Below, one piece after another: positions 34,123 to 42,771 of a DNA stretch of 64,000 nucleotides (the first letter of the stretch is position 1; each line of letters begins with the position of its first letter). Source of the stretch: JAKQIM01 sp029557965. Lineage in GTDB: Bacteria > Chloroflexota > Anaerolineae > Anaerolineales > UBA4823. The position numbers and the translations under genes are program-made. The notes below the pieces were generated by a model, which ran no database searches, was not told the origin of the DNA, and saw nothing but the letters and a program-made list of their open reading frames with translations. The stretch spans positions 1 to 64,000 of the forward strand of contig DAOQUL010000005.1 in NCBI GenBank assembly GCA_035341015.1. Reading direction: 5' to 3'.

Positions 34123-34815
34123 ATGCCACTTGATCTAAGCCGCATACAGGGGTTGTGTTTCGATGTCGATGGCACGCTCAGCGATACCGATGACCAGTTC
34201 GTACGGAAGCTGGTGCACTGGTTATCGCCTCTGCGCTTTGTCTTTCCTCAGCGTGACCCGCTGCCCTTTGCCAGGCGGGTGGTCATGGTCACTGAGAACC
34301 CGGCCAACTTCATGGCAGGCGTGCCCGACCGGCTGGGCATTGACGGCGCCATTGCCGCGATGGGTGACTTTTTCTACCGCCAGGGGCTGGGCAAATCGGA
34401 GTCGCCTTTCTTGTTGATCGATGGGGTACGGGGCATGCTGGAGTGCCTGCTGCCACATTATCCGATGAGCGTGGTTACGGCGCGCGGCTTGCGCAGCACA
34501 GAGCGGTTCTTGGATCAGTTTGGGTTGAGGCCCTTTTTCCGCTGCGTGGCGGCTGCTCAAACCTGCAAACATACCAAGCCTTATCCCGACCCGATCTTGT
34601 GGGCGGCTGAGCAAATGGGGCTGCCCCCACAGGCTTGCCTGATGATCGGCGATACCACGGTGGATATGCGCGCCGGTAAGGCGGCTGGGGCTCAAACCGT
34701 GGGTGTGTTGTGCGGCTTTGGCGAAGAGGCAGAATTGAACTCGACCGGAGCAGACCTGATCCTGCCGAGCACATCTGCGCTCTCGGAAATCCTGTTAAAC
34801 GTAAGTTCGCGATAA
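34123..34815 (+). CDS. HAD-superfamily hydrolase (phosphoglycolate-phosphatase-like)
   Basis: A 230-aa phosphatase-type protein. Motif I is CFDVDGTLSDTD (D14, D16), motif II is VVTARG, motif III the Lys of TKPYPDP, and motif IV is IGDTTVDM. The cap between motifs I and II (about 20-115) is helical. The ATG at 34123 is chosen over an upstream TTG because the sequence from it matches the normal family start. Subfamily members dephosphorylate phosphoglycolate or pyrophosphate; the substrate here is not determined. Confidence 0.9.
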   Translation: MPLDLSRIQGLCFDVDGTLSDTDDQFVRKLVHWLSPLRFVFPQRDPLPFARRVVMVTENPANFMAGVPDRLGIDGAIAAMGDFFYRQGLGKSESPFLLIDGVRGMLECLLPHYPMSVVTARGLRSTERFLDQFGLRPFFRCVAAAQTCKHTKPYPDPILWAAEQMGLPPQACLMIGDTTVDMRAGKAAGAQTVGVLCGFGEEAELNSTGADLILPSTSALSEILLNVSSR

Positions 34816-34852
34816 AGTAACGATTTTGCATCATTTTTGGGCCTGTTGGGTA

Positions 34853-34881
34853 TTGTATCTAAACCAAGGATTGGCTATAAT
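34853..34881 (+). promoter_or_regulatory. Promoter of the repeat-containing secreted protein
   Basis: TTGTAT (34853-34858), a 17-bp spacer and TATAAT (34876-34881). The hexamer ends 6 nt before the ATG at 34888, so the mRNA is predicted to be leaderless. Confidence 0.7.
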
Positions 34882-34887
34882 CTATTT

Positions 34888-35835
34888 ATGAAGAAGTGGG
34901 GCTTATTGACCCTTACCCTGCTGGTGGGCCTGATGCTGCCCGGGCTGCTGACTTTGGCCCAGGGAGAAGATGCGCGTTACTTCCCTGAAACCGGCCACTG
35001 GGTGACTGGGGATTTCCTGGCGATGTACAACAGCGTCCCAAACCCGCAGATGGTATTTGGCTACCCGATCACCGATGCATTTGTCGACCAGAATGGGATG
35101 CAAATCCAATACTTCCAGCGGGCGCGTTTCGAGCTGCATCCTGAGATGCCCTTTGAGCCGCGGGTGATGTTGACGCTGTTGGGAGAGTACCTTTACCAGG
35201 TGGATGGACCGGGGGCTGTGGTACCCACTGCTTCAAACATGACGGCCTGTCGCCGCATCCCTGAAGATGGGCTGCCGGTCTGCTATGCCTTCTTGGAATT
35301 CTTTAACACCAACGGTGGGATTGCCCAGTTTGGGTACCCAATCTCTGAGATCGAGATCCACGATGGTGTGATGGTGCAGTATTTCCAGCGGGCGCGTTTT
35401 GAATGGAAGCCTGATCTGCCCTCGGGCCAGCGTGTGGTGTTGACAGACCTGGGTGCTCGTTACTTCGATCTTTACGAGGATCCGATCCGTTTGCTGCCCA
35501 GCCAGGAGGGCGACAATATCCCCTACACGGTGATCAGCCTGAATGCACATGCTTTTGTGCGCCGGCCCAGCCTGGCATCCAGTGGTCATCAATTCGTGGA
35601 TGTTGTGGTGCAAGATCAAAACTTGCGCCCGGCAGAAAATGTGACGGTCCAGGTCATTGTCCGCTTGCCAAACGGCGAGGGGTTGCGTTACGTGGCCTTG
35701 ACCAATGAACACGGGATGGCGACGCAGGATTTTCTGTTCAACGGACAGCCTGATGGAATCGCCGAGATCTTCATTATTGCTACCAGCTACGAACTGGAAG
35801 ACCGGACCGTCACATCTTTCAGCATCTGGCGGTAA
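34888..35835 (+). CDS. Secreted protein with two tandem GYP/QYFxRARFE repeats
   Basis: A 315-aa exported protein. Residues 1-26 form a signal peptide. Two repeats follow (about 30-110 and 125-205): each has a Gly-Tyr-Pro turn (VFGYPITDAF; QFGYPISEIE), the string QYFQRARFE, and a VxLTxLG end. The C-terminal third (about 225-315) looks like a beta-sandwich (VDVVVQDQNLRPAENVTVQV). This repeat is common in secreted Chloroflexota proteins; its role is not known. The ATG at 34888 is set by the promoter, not by the earlier in-frame ATG. Confidence 0.78.
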   Translation: MKKWGLLTLTLLVGLMLPGLLTLAQGEDARYFPETGHWVTGDFLAMYNSVPNPQMVFGYPITDAFVDQNGMQIQYFQRARFELHPEMPFEPRVMLTLLGEYLYQVDGPGAVVPTASNMTACRRIPEDGLPVCYAFLEFFNTNGGIAQFGYPISEIEIHDGVMVQYFQRARFEWKPDLPSGQRVVLTDLGARYFDLYEDPIRLLPSQEGDNIPYTVISLNAHAFVRRPSLASSGHQFVDVVVQDQNLRPAENVTVQVIVRLPNGEGLRYVALTNEHGMATQDFLFNGQPDGIAEIFIIATSYELEDRTVTSFSIWR

Positions 35836-35854
35836 GTTCCTTTTGATGGATGAG

Positions 35855-35898
35855 AAAGCGCTTGGGGCGGTCCATATTGGCACCGCCCCAAGCGCTTT
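35855..35898 (+). terminator. Terminator, 17-bp perfect stem
   Basis: Arms 35855-35871 and 35882-35898 (core GCGCTTGGGGCGGT/ACCGCCCCAAGCGC), 10-nt loop, followed by a T-run on the plus strand and by TTTCTCA on the minus strand. It lies between convergent genes and can act in both directions. Confidence 0.88.
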
Positions 35899-35921
35899 TT
35901 AGGCCAAATTTCTCTGGTGGT

Positions 35922-38246
35922 TTACTTCTGCTGCAGCTTAGCCAACATCTGTTGATAATCGGCAGGGTTGGCAGGGTTAAGGGCCAGGATGGCCATGACG
36001 GTTTCGGCGGCTGCGGCGCGATTGCCAGATTGTAAGAATAGATTGATCGCAGCGTCAAGCTGCTCGATCGCGTCATCGGTGCGCCCCACCTGGCGGTAGA
36101 ATTCTCCCAGGCGGCGGTGCATGGCAGGCTGCTTGGGATTCTCTTGTACCAGGGTGGTCAAAAATTCCAGCGCCTTCGGATTTTGCCCGCTGTTCAGCAG
36201 ATGGGCAATGTAGTTATCGACCTCAGCCAGGGCCTGGGCAGTTTGCCCAAGGCGCAAATTGAGATCAATCAACATGCCGCGGGCCTTGGCGTCATCTGGC
36301 TCGAGGGTGCGCACCTGGTCAAAGACGCGCAATGCCTGGCGCCAATCGAGGCTTTGCATGTCGATATCTGCCATGCGGTGCAGCAGGTTGACCTTGGTGG
36401 CGCGGTCTACATTGGCCTGTTGGGCATAGCGTAGGGCGCGGGTATAGGTTTTGCGGGCCATGCTTAAATCGGCCTGGCTGTAGTACACCTCAGCCAGCTT
36501 CAGGAATTCGCGCACCGTCTCTTCAACCTGGCCGCGCTCCATCATCAAGTCGATCAAGTGATTGCGGGGCTCCATATCCATGGGGGCCAGCTCGCTGACG
36601 CGCTTCAGCAGTGCAATCGCGCGGTTGGCTTCGCCGCGCACACTGTAGCTTTCAGCTACTACGGTGTATTTGTGCACGGCCTCGGCGATGTGGTTATCTT
36701 GCAAGAGCAGGTCGCCAATGCATATGTGCAGGGGCAGGTAGGTAGGGGCAAACTTCAATGCGTAGTAGGCCTCTTCCATGGCGGTGCGAAGGTGACCCTT
36801 GCGGGCCAGGTTATTGACCTTGGAGAGGGATTCAACCACCTGGCTGCTGCTGGCCTCGGTGAGCATTTCGGCCAATGGGATGGGCGGGGTGCCTTCTGAC
36901 TGGGCGGGGAGCTGCTGTCGGGCGCGCTTGATGTGCGTGCGCCAGTCGGCACGGACAAGCATGGCGTTGATGTTGTCGCAAATGCGGAGCTGGAATTGAG
37001 GATCATCCTTCTGACCAAAGGCTTCGATGATCGGTTCGTAGAGTTGGCTTAATTCTTCGGCATACTCGGCTGAGACATTCTCAGAGTCGGCAATTTTGAG
37101 GGCTTCGAGATACTCGATGGCGGCCTCTTTGTTGCGTTCCATCTTGCGGTAGGTTTGGCCGAGCAGCAGGCGGGCGCCCAGCGCAAAGCTGGTGTGTTTG
37201 ACGGCTCGCTGCAGGTTGCGCACGGCGCTTTCCATGCGCTCGCCTTTGGCCAGCAGCATGCCCAGGTTGAAATGGGCTGCCGGGCTTTCGATCAGGCCGG
37301 CTTCCATAGCGCGCTCCAGTTCGTTGATGGCATCGGCATCTTTGCCGTGCGACTGTAGATCGATGGCCTGGCTGATGTGCAGGGTCATCTTCGTATAGTC
37401 AATGTGCTGTCCAAGGATGGCAGTGCCTTTGACGATCGAGGTCAGCCCTCTGGCCTGTTGTTGGGCGGGCTGGGTTTCAGCCGATTGCTCAAAGAGCATA
37501 CCGGCCAGGGCGGTCAGGGCTGCCTGGCGGGCCTCTTGGATTGGATCAATGCTGGCGCGTTCTCTGGCATCCGTCTTGGTTGTGTCGAGCTGTTTGACCT
37601 GGGCCATGGTGAGGGGGCCGGTCGAGCCGCGCGGGCGGCGCGGCTTGGGCAGCGGCTTGCCGGTCTGGATCATAGACAGGGCCTGTGTGGCCTCGTTGCT
37701 GTCGGGATATACTTGCAGCAAGTGGTTGATGGTCTGGACGGCTTTTTGTACCTCGCCGCTGTGCTGCATCAGGCTGGCGACAGCCACGTATTCCATGATC
37801 GCCTGTTGTTTACGGTTCAGGCGTTCGTAAACCAGGGCCAGGCGCGAGTGCGCCACCACATTTTCGGGATTAAGGCTTACCACGCTGGTCCAGTTTTCGA
37901 TCGCCTTTTCGATATCCTTGTTGCGGGCATACTTTTCAGCGACTTCCAGATAGGTCTTGCAAGCCTGATCCACGTTGCCGGTGCGTTCTAACAATTCGGC
38001 GACTTTTTCGTGTGGCAGGGGGTCATTGGGAGAAACGTTGGCGGCGCGCTGGTAGGTTTTTAGTGCATTATCAAAGTCTTGCACTTCATAGAGCGCCAAA
38101 GCCAGGTTGGTGAGGGCTTTCGGCTCATCCGGAAACTCTGCCAGTGCCTGGCGGTAATAGCCGGCTGCTTTGTCCCAGGCCTGGTCCCAGGCGGCTGAAT
38201 GGCCCTGGTTCATTGCTTGTTGAAAGCGTTCTTGATTTCCTGCCAT
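35922..38246 (-). CDS. Large tetratricopeptide-repeat protein
   Basis: A 774-aa soluble protein made almost entirely of TPR helices (for example AGYYRQALAEFPDEPKALTN, TYQRAANVSPNDPLPHEKVA, AIENWTSVVSLNPENVVAHS). A short basic, Pro-rich break (about 200-215, PKPRRPRGSTG) separates two TPR blocks. TPR proteins act as docking scaffolds. It is the last gene of an operon with polA (9 bp upstream) and the receiver/transposase-fusion gene, so a link to DNA metabolism is possible but not shown. Confidence 0.85.
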   Translation of the reverse strand: MAGNQERFQQAMNQGHSAAWDQAWDKAAGYYRQALAEFPDEPKALTNLALALYEVQDFDNALKTYQRAANVSPNDPLPHEKVAELLERTGNVDQACKTYLEVAEKYARNKDIEKAIENWTSVVSLNPENVVAHSRLALVYERLNRKQQAIMEYVAVASLMQHSGEVQKAVQTINHLLQVYPDSNEATQALSMIQTGKPLPKPRRPRGSTGPLTMAQVKQLDTTKTDARERASIDPIQEARQAALTALAGMLFEQSAETQPAQQQARGLTSIVKGTAILGQHIDYTKMTLHISQAIDLQSHGKDADAINELERAMEAGLIESPAAHFNLGMLLAKGERMESAVRNLQRAVKHTSFALGARLLLGQTYRKMERNKEAAIEYLEALKIADSENVSAEYAEELSQLYEPIIEAFGQKDDPQFQLRICDNINAMLVRADWRTHIKRARQQLPAQSEGTPPIPLAEMLTEASSSQVVESLSKVNNLARKGHLRTAMEEAYYALKFAPTYLPLHICIGDLLLQDNHIAEAVHKYTVVAESYSVRGEANRAIALLKRVSELAPMDMEPRNHLIDLMMERGQVEETVREFLKLAEVYYSQADLSMARKTYTRALRYAQQANVDRATKVNLLHRMADIDMQSLDWRQALRVFDQVRTLEPDDAKARGMLIDLNLRLGQTAQALAEVDNYIAHLLNSGQNPKALEFLTTLVQENPKQPAMHRRLGEFYRQVGRTDDAIEQLDAAINLFLQSGNRAAAAETVMAILALNPANPADYQQMLAKLQQK

Positions 38247-38255
38247 ACGATCTCC

Positions 38256-41072
38256 CTAAAGTTCCAGTGGCATCAACTCACCCCAATTCTGCCCACTGCG
38301 GGTTTCGGCACGCAGCGGGGCCTTGAGTGAGTAGGCTTTTTCCATTACAGTGCGCACCAACTCGGCGGTTGGGCGTAACTGGTCTGAAGGACATTCTAAC
38401 ACTAATTCATCATGAACTTGAAGTAAAATCCGCGCCGACAGGCCGGCTTCTTTCAGCGCTGGCGGCAGATGCAGCATGGCGATCTTCATAATATCCGCCG
38501 CGGTACCCTGGATGGGTGCATTGATGGCTTCGCGTTCTTCGCGATTGCGGATGGCCTGGTTTTGCTGAGTTTTTAAGCCTGGGAAGAGCCGCCGCCGCCC
38601 CAAGAGCGTCTCAACATAGCCCTGTTGGGCAGCCAAGAGGCGAATGCCATCCAGGTAGCTTTTGATGCCGGGGAACTGCTTGAAATAGGCATCGATGAAA
38701 TCTTCTGCTTCTGCCAGGGTCAGCTCGCTGCTGCGGGTCAGGCCGAAGGCGCTCATCCCGTAGATCAGGCCAAAGTTGACCGCTTTGGCATGCCGGCGCT
38801 GGGTTTTATTGACCTGCTCGAGTGGAATGCCGAAAATGGCGGCGGCCGTGGCGGCGTGGATATCTTGCCCAAGGCGGAAGGCGTTGAGCATGGCCTGGTC
38901 ATCGGCCATATGGGCGGCAATGCGCAGCTCTACTTGTGAGTAATCGACCGAGAGCAATTGCCAACCCGGTGCGGCAACGAAGGCGCGCCGCACCTGCCTG
39001 CCTAGGTCGGTGCGAATGGGGATGTTTTGGAGATTGGGATCAGACGAGGCAATGCGCCCGGTGACCGAGCCGGTCTGATTATAAGATGTATGCACGCGCC
39101 CGGTATTGGGGTTCACCTGCAAGGGCAGTGCATCCAGGTAGGTGGATTTAAGCTTCGAGAGCTCGCGCTGCTCTAAGACCAGGTCTACCACCGGGTGTTT
39201 GCCGCTCAGCGCTTCAAGCACGTCAGCCGAGGTGGAATAGTGCCCCCGCTCGGTACGGCGGGTACGATCGGGCGGAGAAAGCTTCAGGCGCTCAAAGAGA
39301 GCTTGTGAGAGTTGTTGGGTAGAATTGATGTTGAATGGTTGGCCGACCAGCTCGTACACCTGGGTCTCGATTTCTGCCAGGCGGGTGGCCAACTCGGCCG
39401 ACATTTGGGCCAGGAAGCTTGTATCCAGGCTGATGCCGGTCATTTCCATATCGGCCAGTACGCTGACCAGGGGCATCTCGATCTCTTCGAGCAGGCGCAG
39501 CCCGGGCCCGGCTTCTAACTCGGCGCGCAAGTGGGGGATCAACTGCATCACAGCCGCGGCATCGGCGGCGGCGTAGGCGGCCGCGTCGACAACGGGCACT
39601 TCGGCCATGCTGCGCTGGTTCTTCCCTGAACCAATCAATGCCTGGATCTCGGTCATCGAGAGATTCAGGCGCACCCAGGCCAGGTTCTTTAGGCCCAGGT
39701 TGTGCGAGGCCGGGTTGGTCAGCCATTCGGCGATCATGGTGTCAAACGATAGGGGGGCAGTGCGCAATCCCTGGCGGGCGAGCATAATGAAATCGTACTT
39801 CAGGTTGTGGCCGGCCTTCTGGATACGCGGGTCAGTCAATGGGCCGCGCAGGGCCTCCAGAACGTCTTTCAGGGGTAACTGCTTGCCCATGCCGGGGTTG
39901 TGCCCCACGGGGATGTAATACCCCTGGCTGCCTTCCACCGCCAGCGAGATGCCCACCAGGTCGGCCCGCATGGGATCGGTGGAGGTGGTTTCGGTGTCAA
40001 AGGCGATCAGGCTGGCTTTTTGCAAGCGCTCGGCCAGGCTCTTTAGGGCCGCGGGCGTATCGATTACCTGGTAATCGATTGGGCCTGGGGCGGCAGACAG
40101 GGCAGGGGCGGGGGCTTCTGCGGGGGGCGGCGCGGCGGTCTCGAACAGCGAGAGTTGTTGGCCTTTGTGCGCGGGTTGGGCTTTGCCATATAACGGGTAG
40201 AGATCGGTCAGCTTTTTGAGCAAAGTGCGAAATTCAAGCTCGCGGAAGATGGCTTCTACTTGTTCCGGGTCGAAATGCTCGGTGCGGGCTTTGTCCAGGT
40301 CCATCTTGAGCGGCAGGTCGGTGACAATGGTGGCCAAGCGCCGGCTGAGATCGGCGTTGGCGCGCCCGGCTTCTAGCTTCTTGCGCACCCCATCGGCCAG
40401 CTCATCCAGGTGGGCATAAATGCCTTCTAGGGTTTCGTACTTTGCCAACAGGTTGACGGCAGTTTTCTCACCAATGCCTGTCACACCGGGGATGTTATCA
40501 GATGTGTCGCCCACCAGGGCTTTATAGTCGATCACCTGGTCGGGGCGTACGCCCAGGTACTCCAACACGTCTTGGGCAAAATAATCCTTTGATTCAGCGC
40601 CGCCTTTGCCAGGCAGGTTAACCAGGATACGTTCGTTGACCAATTGCAAGAGGTCACGATCGCCGGTGATGATCTTGACCCCGTAGCCTTGTGCTGAGAG
40701 CTGGCAGGCCAGGCTGCCGAGCACATCATCAGCCTCGTAACCTTCCAGCTCCAGGCGAGGAATGTTGAAAGCATCCACAAGCTGGCGGATGCGCTTCATC
40801 TGCGGGCGTAAATCATCGGGCATCTTGGCGCGGGTGGCTTTGTATTCGGGGAACATTTCGTCGCGAAACGTTTTGCCTGTGTCAAAGGTAACAGCCAGGT
40901 AATCGGGCCGGTCTTGTTCTAAAATGCGCAGCAAGATGCTGGTGAAGCCATACACACCGGCAGTCGGTTCTCCGGCATGGGTGGTGAAGGCCGCGGGTGA
41001 ACCGCGTGTCAGGGCGTAGTAAGCGCGATAAGCTAGTGCGTGACCGTCAAGCAGATATATGGTGGGAGGCAT
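38256..41072 (-). CDS. polA: DNA polymerase I
   Basis: A 938-aa polymerase with all three domains. The 5' nuclease domain (1-290) has YLLDGHALAYRAYYAL and EGYEADDVLGSLA. The 3'-5' exonuclease domain (about 340-510) keeps its acidic residues (FDTETTSTDP, NLKYDFIML, YAAADAAAVMQL), so proofreading is probably active. The polymerase domain has DYSQVELRIAAHMADD (motif A), KAVNFGLIYGMSAFGL (motif B) and QVHDELVLE (motif C). It starts 6 bp after the receiver/transposase-fusion gene. Confidence 0.97.
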   Translation of the reverse strand: MPPTIYLLDGHALAYRAYYALTRGSPAAFTTHAGEPTAGVYGFTSILLRILEQDRPDYLAVTFDTGKTFRDEMFPEYKATRAKMPDDLRPQMKRIRQLVDAFNIPRLELEGYEADDVLGSLACQLSAQGYGVKIITGDRDLLQLVNERILVNLPGKGGAESKDYFAQDVLEYLGVRPDQVIDYKALVGDTSDNIPGVTGIGEKTAVNLLAKYETLEGIYAHLDELADGVRKKLEAGRANADLSRRLATIVTDLPLKMDLDKARTEHFDPEQVEAIFRELEFRTLLKKLTDLYPLYGKAQPAHKGQQLSLFETAAPPPAEAPAPALSAAPGPIDYQVIDTPAALKSLAERLQKASLIAFDTETTSTDPMRADLVGISLAVEGSQGYYIPVGHNPGMGKQLPLKDVLEALRGPLTDPRIQKAGHNLKYDFIMLARQGLRTAPLSFDTMIAEWLTNPASHNLGLKNLAWVRLNLSMTEIQALIGSGKNQRSMAEVPVVDAAAYAAADAAAVMQLIPHLRAELEAGPGLRLLEEIEMPLVSVLADMEMTGISLDTSFLAQMSAELATRLAEIETQVYELVGQPFNINSTQQLSQALFERLKLSPPDRTRRTERGHYSTSADVLEALSGKHPVVDLVLEQRELSKLKSTYLDALPLQVNPNTGRVHTSYNQTGSVTGRIASSDPNLQNIPIRTDLGRQVRRAFVAAPGWQLLSVDYSQVELRIAAHMADDQAMLNAFRLGQDIHAATAAAIFGIPLEQVNKTQRRHAKAVNFGLIYGMSAFGLTRSSELTLAEAEDFIDAYFKQFPGIKSYLDGIRLLAAQQGYVETLLGRRRLFPGLKTQQNQAIRNREEREAINAPIQGTAADIMKIAMLHLPPALKEAGLSARILLQVHDELVLECPSDQLRPTAELVRTVMEKAYSLKAPLRAETRSGQNWGELMPLEL

Positions 41073-41078
41073 TGCGAT

Positions 41079-42674
41079 TTAAAGGCGAGGCAGGTCTGGT
41101 GGCCGAGAGGCACCCTGGTGGTGGCGGGTCTGTTGGATGAACTCGCGGATCACATGTGCGGGAGGCGGCTGGGGGCTGCTCATGATCAGGTAACCCGGGG
41201 CCCAAAAGTCACCGGAGGGGTTCTCGCGACCGAGGTTTGGGAAGTCAGCAAAGATGCGCTGTGAAGTTTGTTGGCGCAAGACGCGCATCAGGTAGCTGGG
41301 AGACGTGGTTGGTGCCACGCCAGCCACCCATTCAATATAGTCAGGACGTACGGCGATGTGATCCAATCGCCAACCATAAGCCAGGCAAAGCTGGGGGATC
41401 CATTCGCCCAGGCGGGCGCCCAGGTCACCCGTCAGGTAATGTTGGGGCAGGCGAGGGATCAGCACACAGGCGTAAACCAGGTTGTGCAGCCCAGGCGAGA
41501 TGGGGCGCAGTTCAAGGCTCTCGTCTTGGGCTTCGACAGGCGCCGGCGAGGCGGCTGGCTGGGGTTGGGGCAGGGCTGAGGCAGGCAGCATATCGACTGC
41601 AACCTGGTTTTTGGGGGGGAGGGCTGGTGCTGGGGCAATGACCGGCGCGGCGGCTTCGGTGCTGGGAAATATCTTGGCCTGGGCACTGACCTGCGGGCTG
41701 GCAGATAATTGGATATTAAGATCTGGGCGCGGGCGGCTGATAGGCTCTTGAACCCGCCTGGAGGGGGAGGGCGGCGGAACATCTTCCAATAGCGGCTTGA
41801 TGTTGGGCGGCGGTGGAAGCTGTGAAAGCGGGATGGCCAAATCGGGGCGAGGCTGGACGGGGTGCGCGCCGGGCGGTGAAGCCAGGGCGCGTGCCAATTG
41901 GCTGGCTTGGGTGCGGATCTTGCTGAAGGGGGTTTCGGCATTAAAGGCCAGCGCCAACACCATACCCTTGCCCAAGGCGGTGGCATACAACATGTATTCG
42001 GCGGCAGTGATATCCAGGCGCACCAGGCGCACCATATCTCCTGAGGGGCCACCCGGCCGCGAAGCGGCATCGTTGGCCCAGAAGCTGGTCACCACAGCGG
42101 CCATTTCTTGGGCGGCAGGCTGGGCTAACTGCCCGGCGTAGGCCCACAACTGACCGTCGCGTACGATCAGGGCGGCTTGGGCAGATGATTCTAATGAAAG
42201 GCGAGTGAGGTGCTGGGCGGCGCGGCTGACATCTTGCAGCCAATCCAACCCTTGTGTGTGGTTGAGCGGCGCAAATTGGGGCGGCGTTTGAGTCTCTGCA
42301 CTTGAGCCCTGGTGCAAGGCCTCAGAAACGGTATCAAGCAGGTCGGGCAGGTAAAATGGCTTTGTGAGGAAGCCGTGCACGCCAGCCTGTACCAACTCAG
42401 GGTCTGAGGGGTCGTTATTGGGTGGAATGACCACCAGGTGAATTGCAGGGGATATCTTTTTGAACTCAGAGATCAGTTGGGGCAGGGTAACATCGGGTAA
42501 AAAACTATCCAGGATGGCTAAGGAAAAAGGCATGCTCTGCATGCAGTCAAGCGCTTCACTGCCGCTATCTATCAGCAGCACCTTATACAGCCCGGTTTCT
42601 TCGAGTGTTTGCTGGATCAACTCCCCAAAGCCGGGTGTTGCACTGGCAACCAGAACGGAAATCACCTCAGCCAT
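41079..42674 (-). CDS. Receiver / roadblock-like / inactive IS200 (Y1) transposase-like fusion protein
   Basis: A 531-aa protein with a composite architecture. Residues 4-125 form a CheY-like receiver: D56 (LAILDS) and K105 (LTKPF) are present, but the acidic pair near the N-terminus is missing (LVASATP). Residues about 150-275 resemble a roadblock/LC7 domain (ALIVRDGQLWAYAG, YMLYATALGKGMVL). A Pro/Ala-rich linker follows (about 280-400). Residues about 405-517 align with IS200-type transposases (YLTGDLGARLGEW, SPSYLMRVLRQQTSQRIFAD, FWAPGYLI), but HUH is Y446-I-E448 and the catalytic Tyr is F512. It is probably a DNA-binding or regulatory protein. First gene of the polA operon. Confidence 0.75.
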   Translation of the reverse strand: MAEVISVLVASATPGFGELIQQTLEETGLYKVLLIDSGSEALDCMQSMPFSLAILDSFLPDVTLPQLISEFKKISPAIHLVVIPPNNDPSDPELVQAGVHGFLTKPFYLPDLLDTVSEALHQGSSAETQTPPQFAPLNHTQGLDWLQDVSRAAQHLTRLSLESSAQAALIVRDGQLWAYAGQLAQPAAQEMAAVVTSFWANDAASRPGGPSGDMVRLVRLDITAAEYMLYATALGKGMVLALAFNAETPFSKIRTQASQLARALASPPGAHPVQPRPDLAIPLSQLPPPPNIKPLLEDVPPPSPSRRVQEPISRPRPDLNIQLSASPQVSAQAKIFPSTEAAAPVIAPAPALPPKNQVAVDMLPASALPQPQPAASPAPVEAQDESLELRPISPGLHNLVYACVLIPRLPQHYLTGDLGARLGEWIPQLCLAYGWRLDHIAVRPDYIEWVAGVAPTTSPSYLMRVLRQQTSQRIFADFPNLGRENPSGDFWAPGYLIMSSPQPPPAHVIREFIQQTRHHQGASRPPDLPRL

Positions 42675-42680
42675 GCTTAG

Positions 42681-42709
42681 AGTTTATCATGGGCTGGCCC
42701 TCCTCGCAA
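42681..42709 (-). promoter_or_regulatory. Promoter of the receiver-fusion / polA operon
   Basis: On the minus strand TTGCGA (42704-42709), a 17-bp spacer and TAAACT (42681-42686), preceded by TGA. The hexamer ends 6 nt before the ATG (42674), which predicts a leaderless mRNA. Confidence 0.6.
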
Positions 42710-42734
42710 GTCACAAAACTGAAACCCGACAACA

Positions 42735-42763
42735 TTGACAAGCTTGGGTGAACATGATATCTT
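42735..42763 (+). promoter_or_regulatory. Consensus promoter of the lytic transglycosylase-like gene
   Basis: TTGACA (42735-42740), a 17-bp spacer ending TGA, and TATCTT (42758-42763). The hexamer ends 8 nt before the ATG at 42772. Together with the promoter on the other strand it forms a compact divergent promoter pair with no untranslated leaders. Confidence 0.72.
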
Positions 42764-42771
42764 TTATCGTG

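Noticed and set aside
41405..41460. An active IS200 insertion sequence
   Set aside because: The transposase-like domain is fused in frame to receiver and roadblock-like domains, lacks HUH and Tyr residues, and has no flanking hairpin ends.
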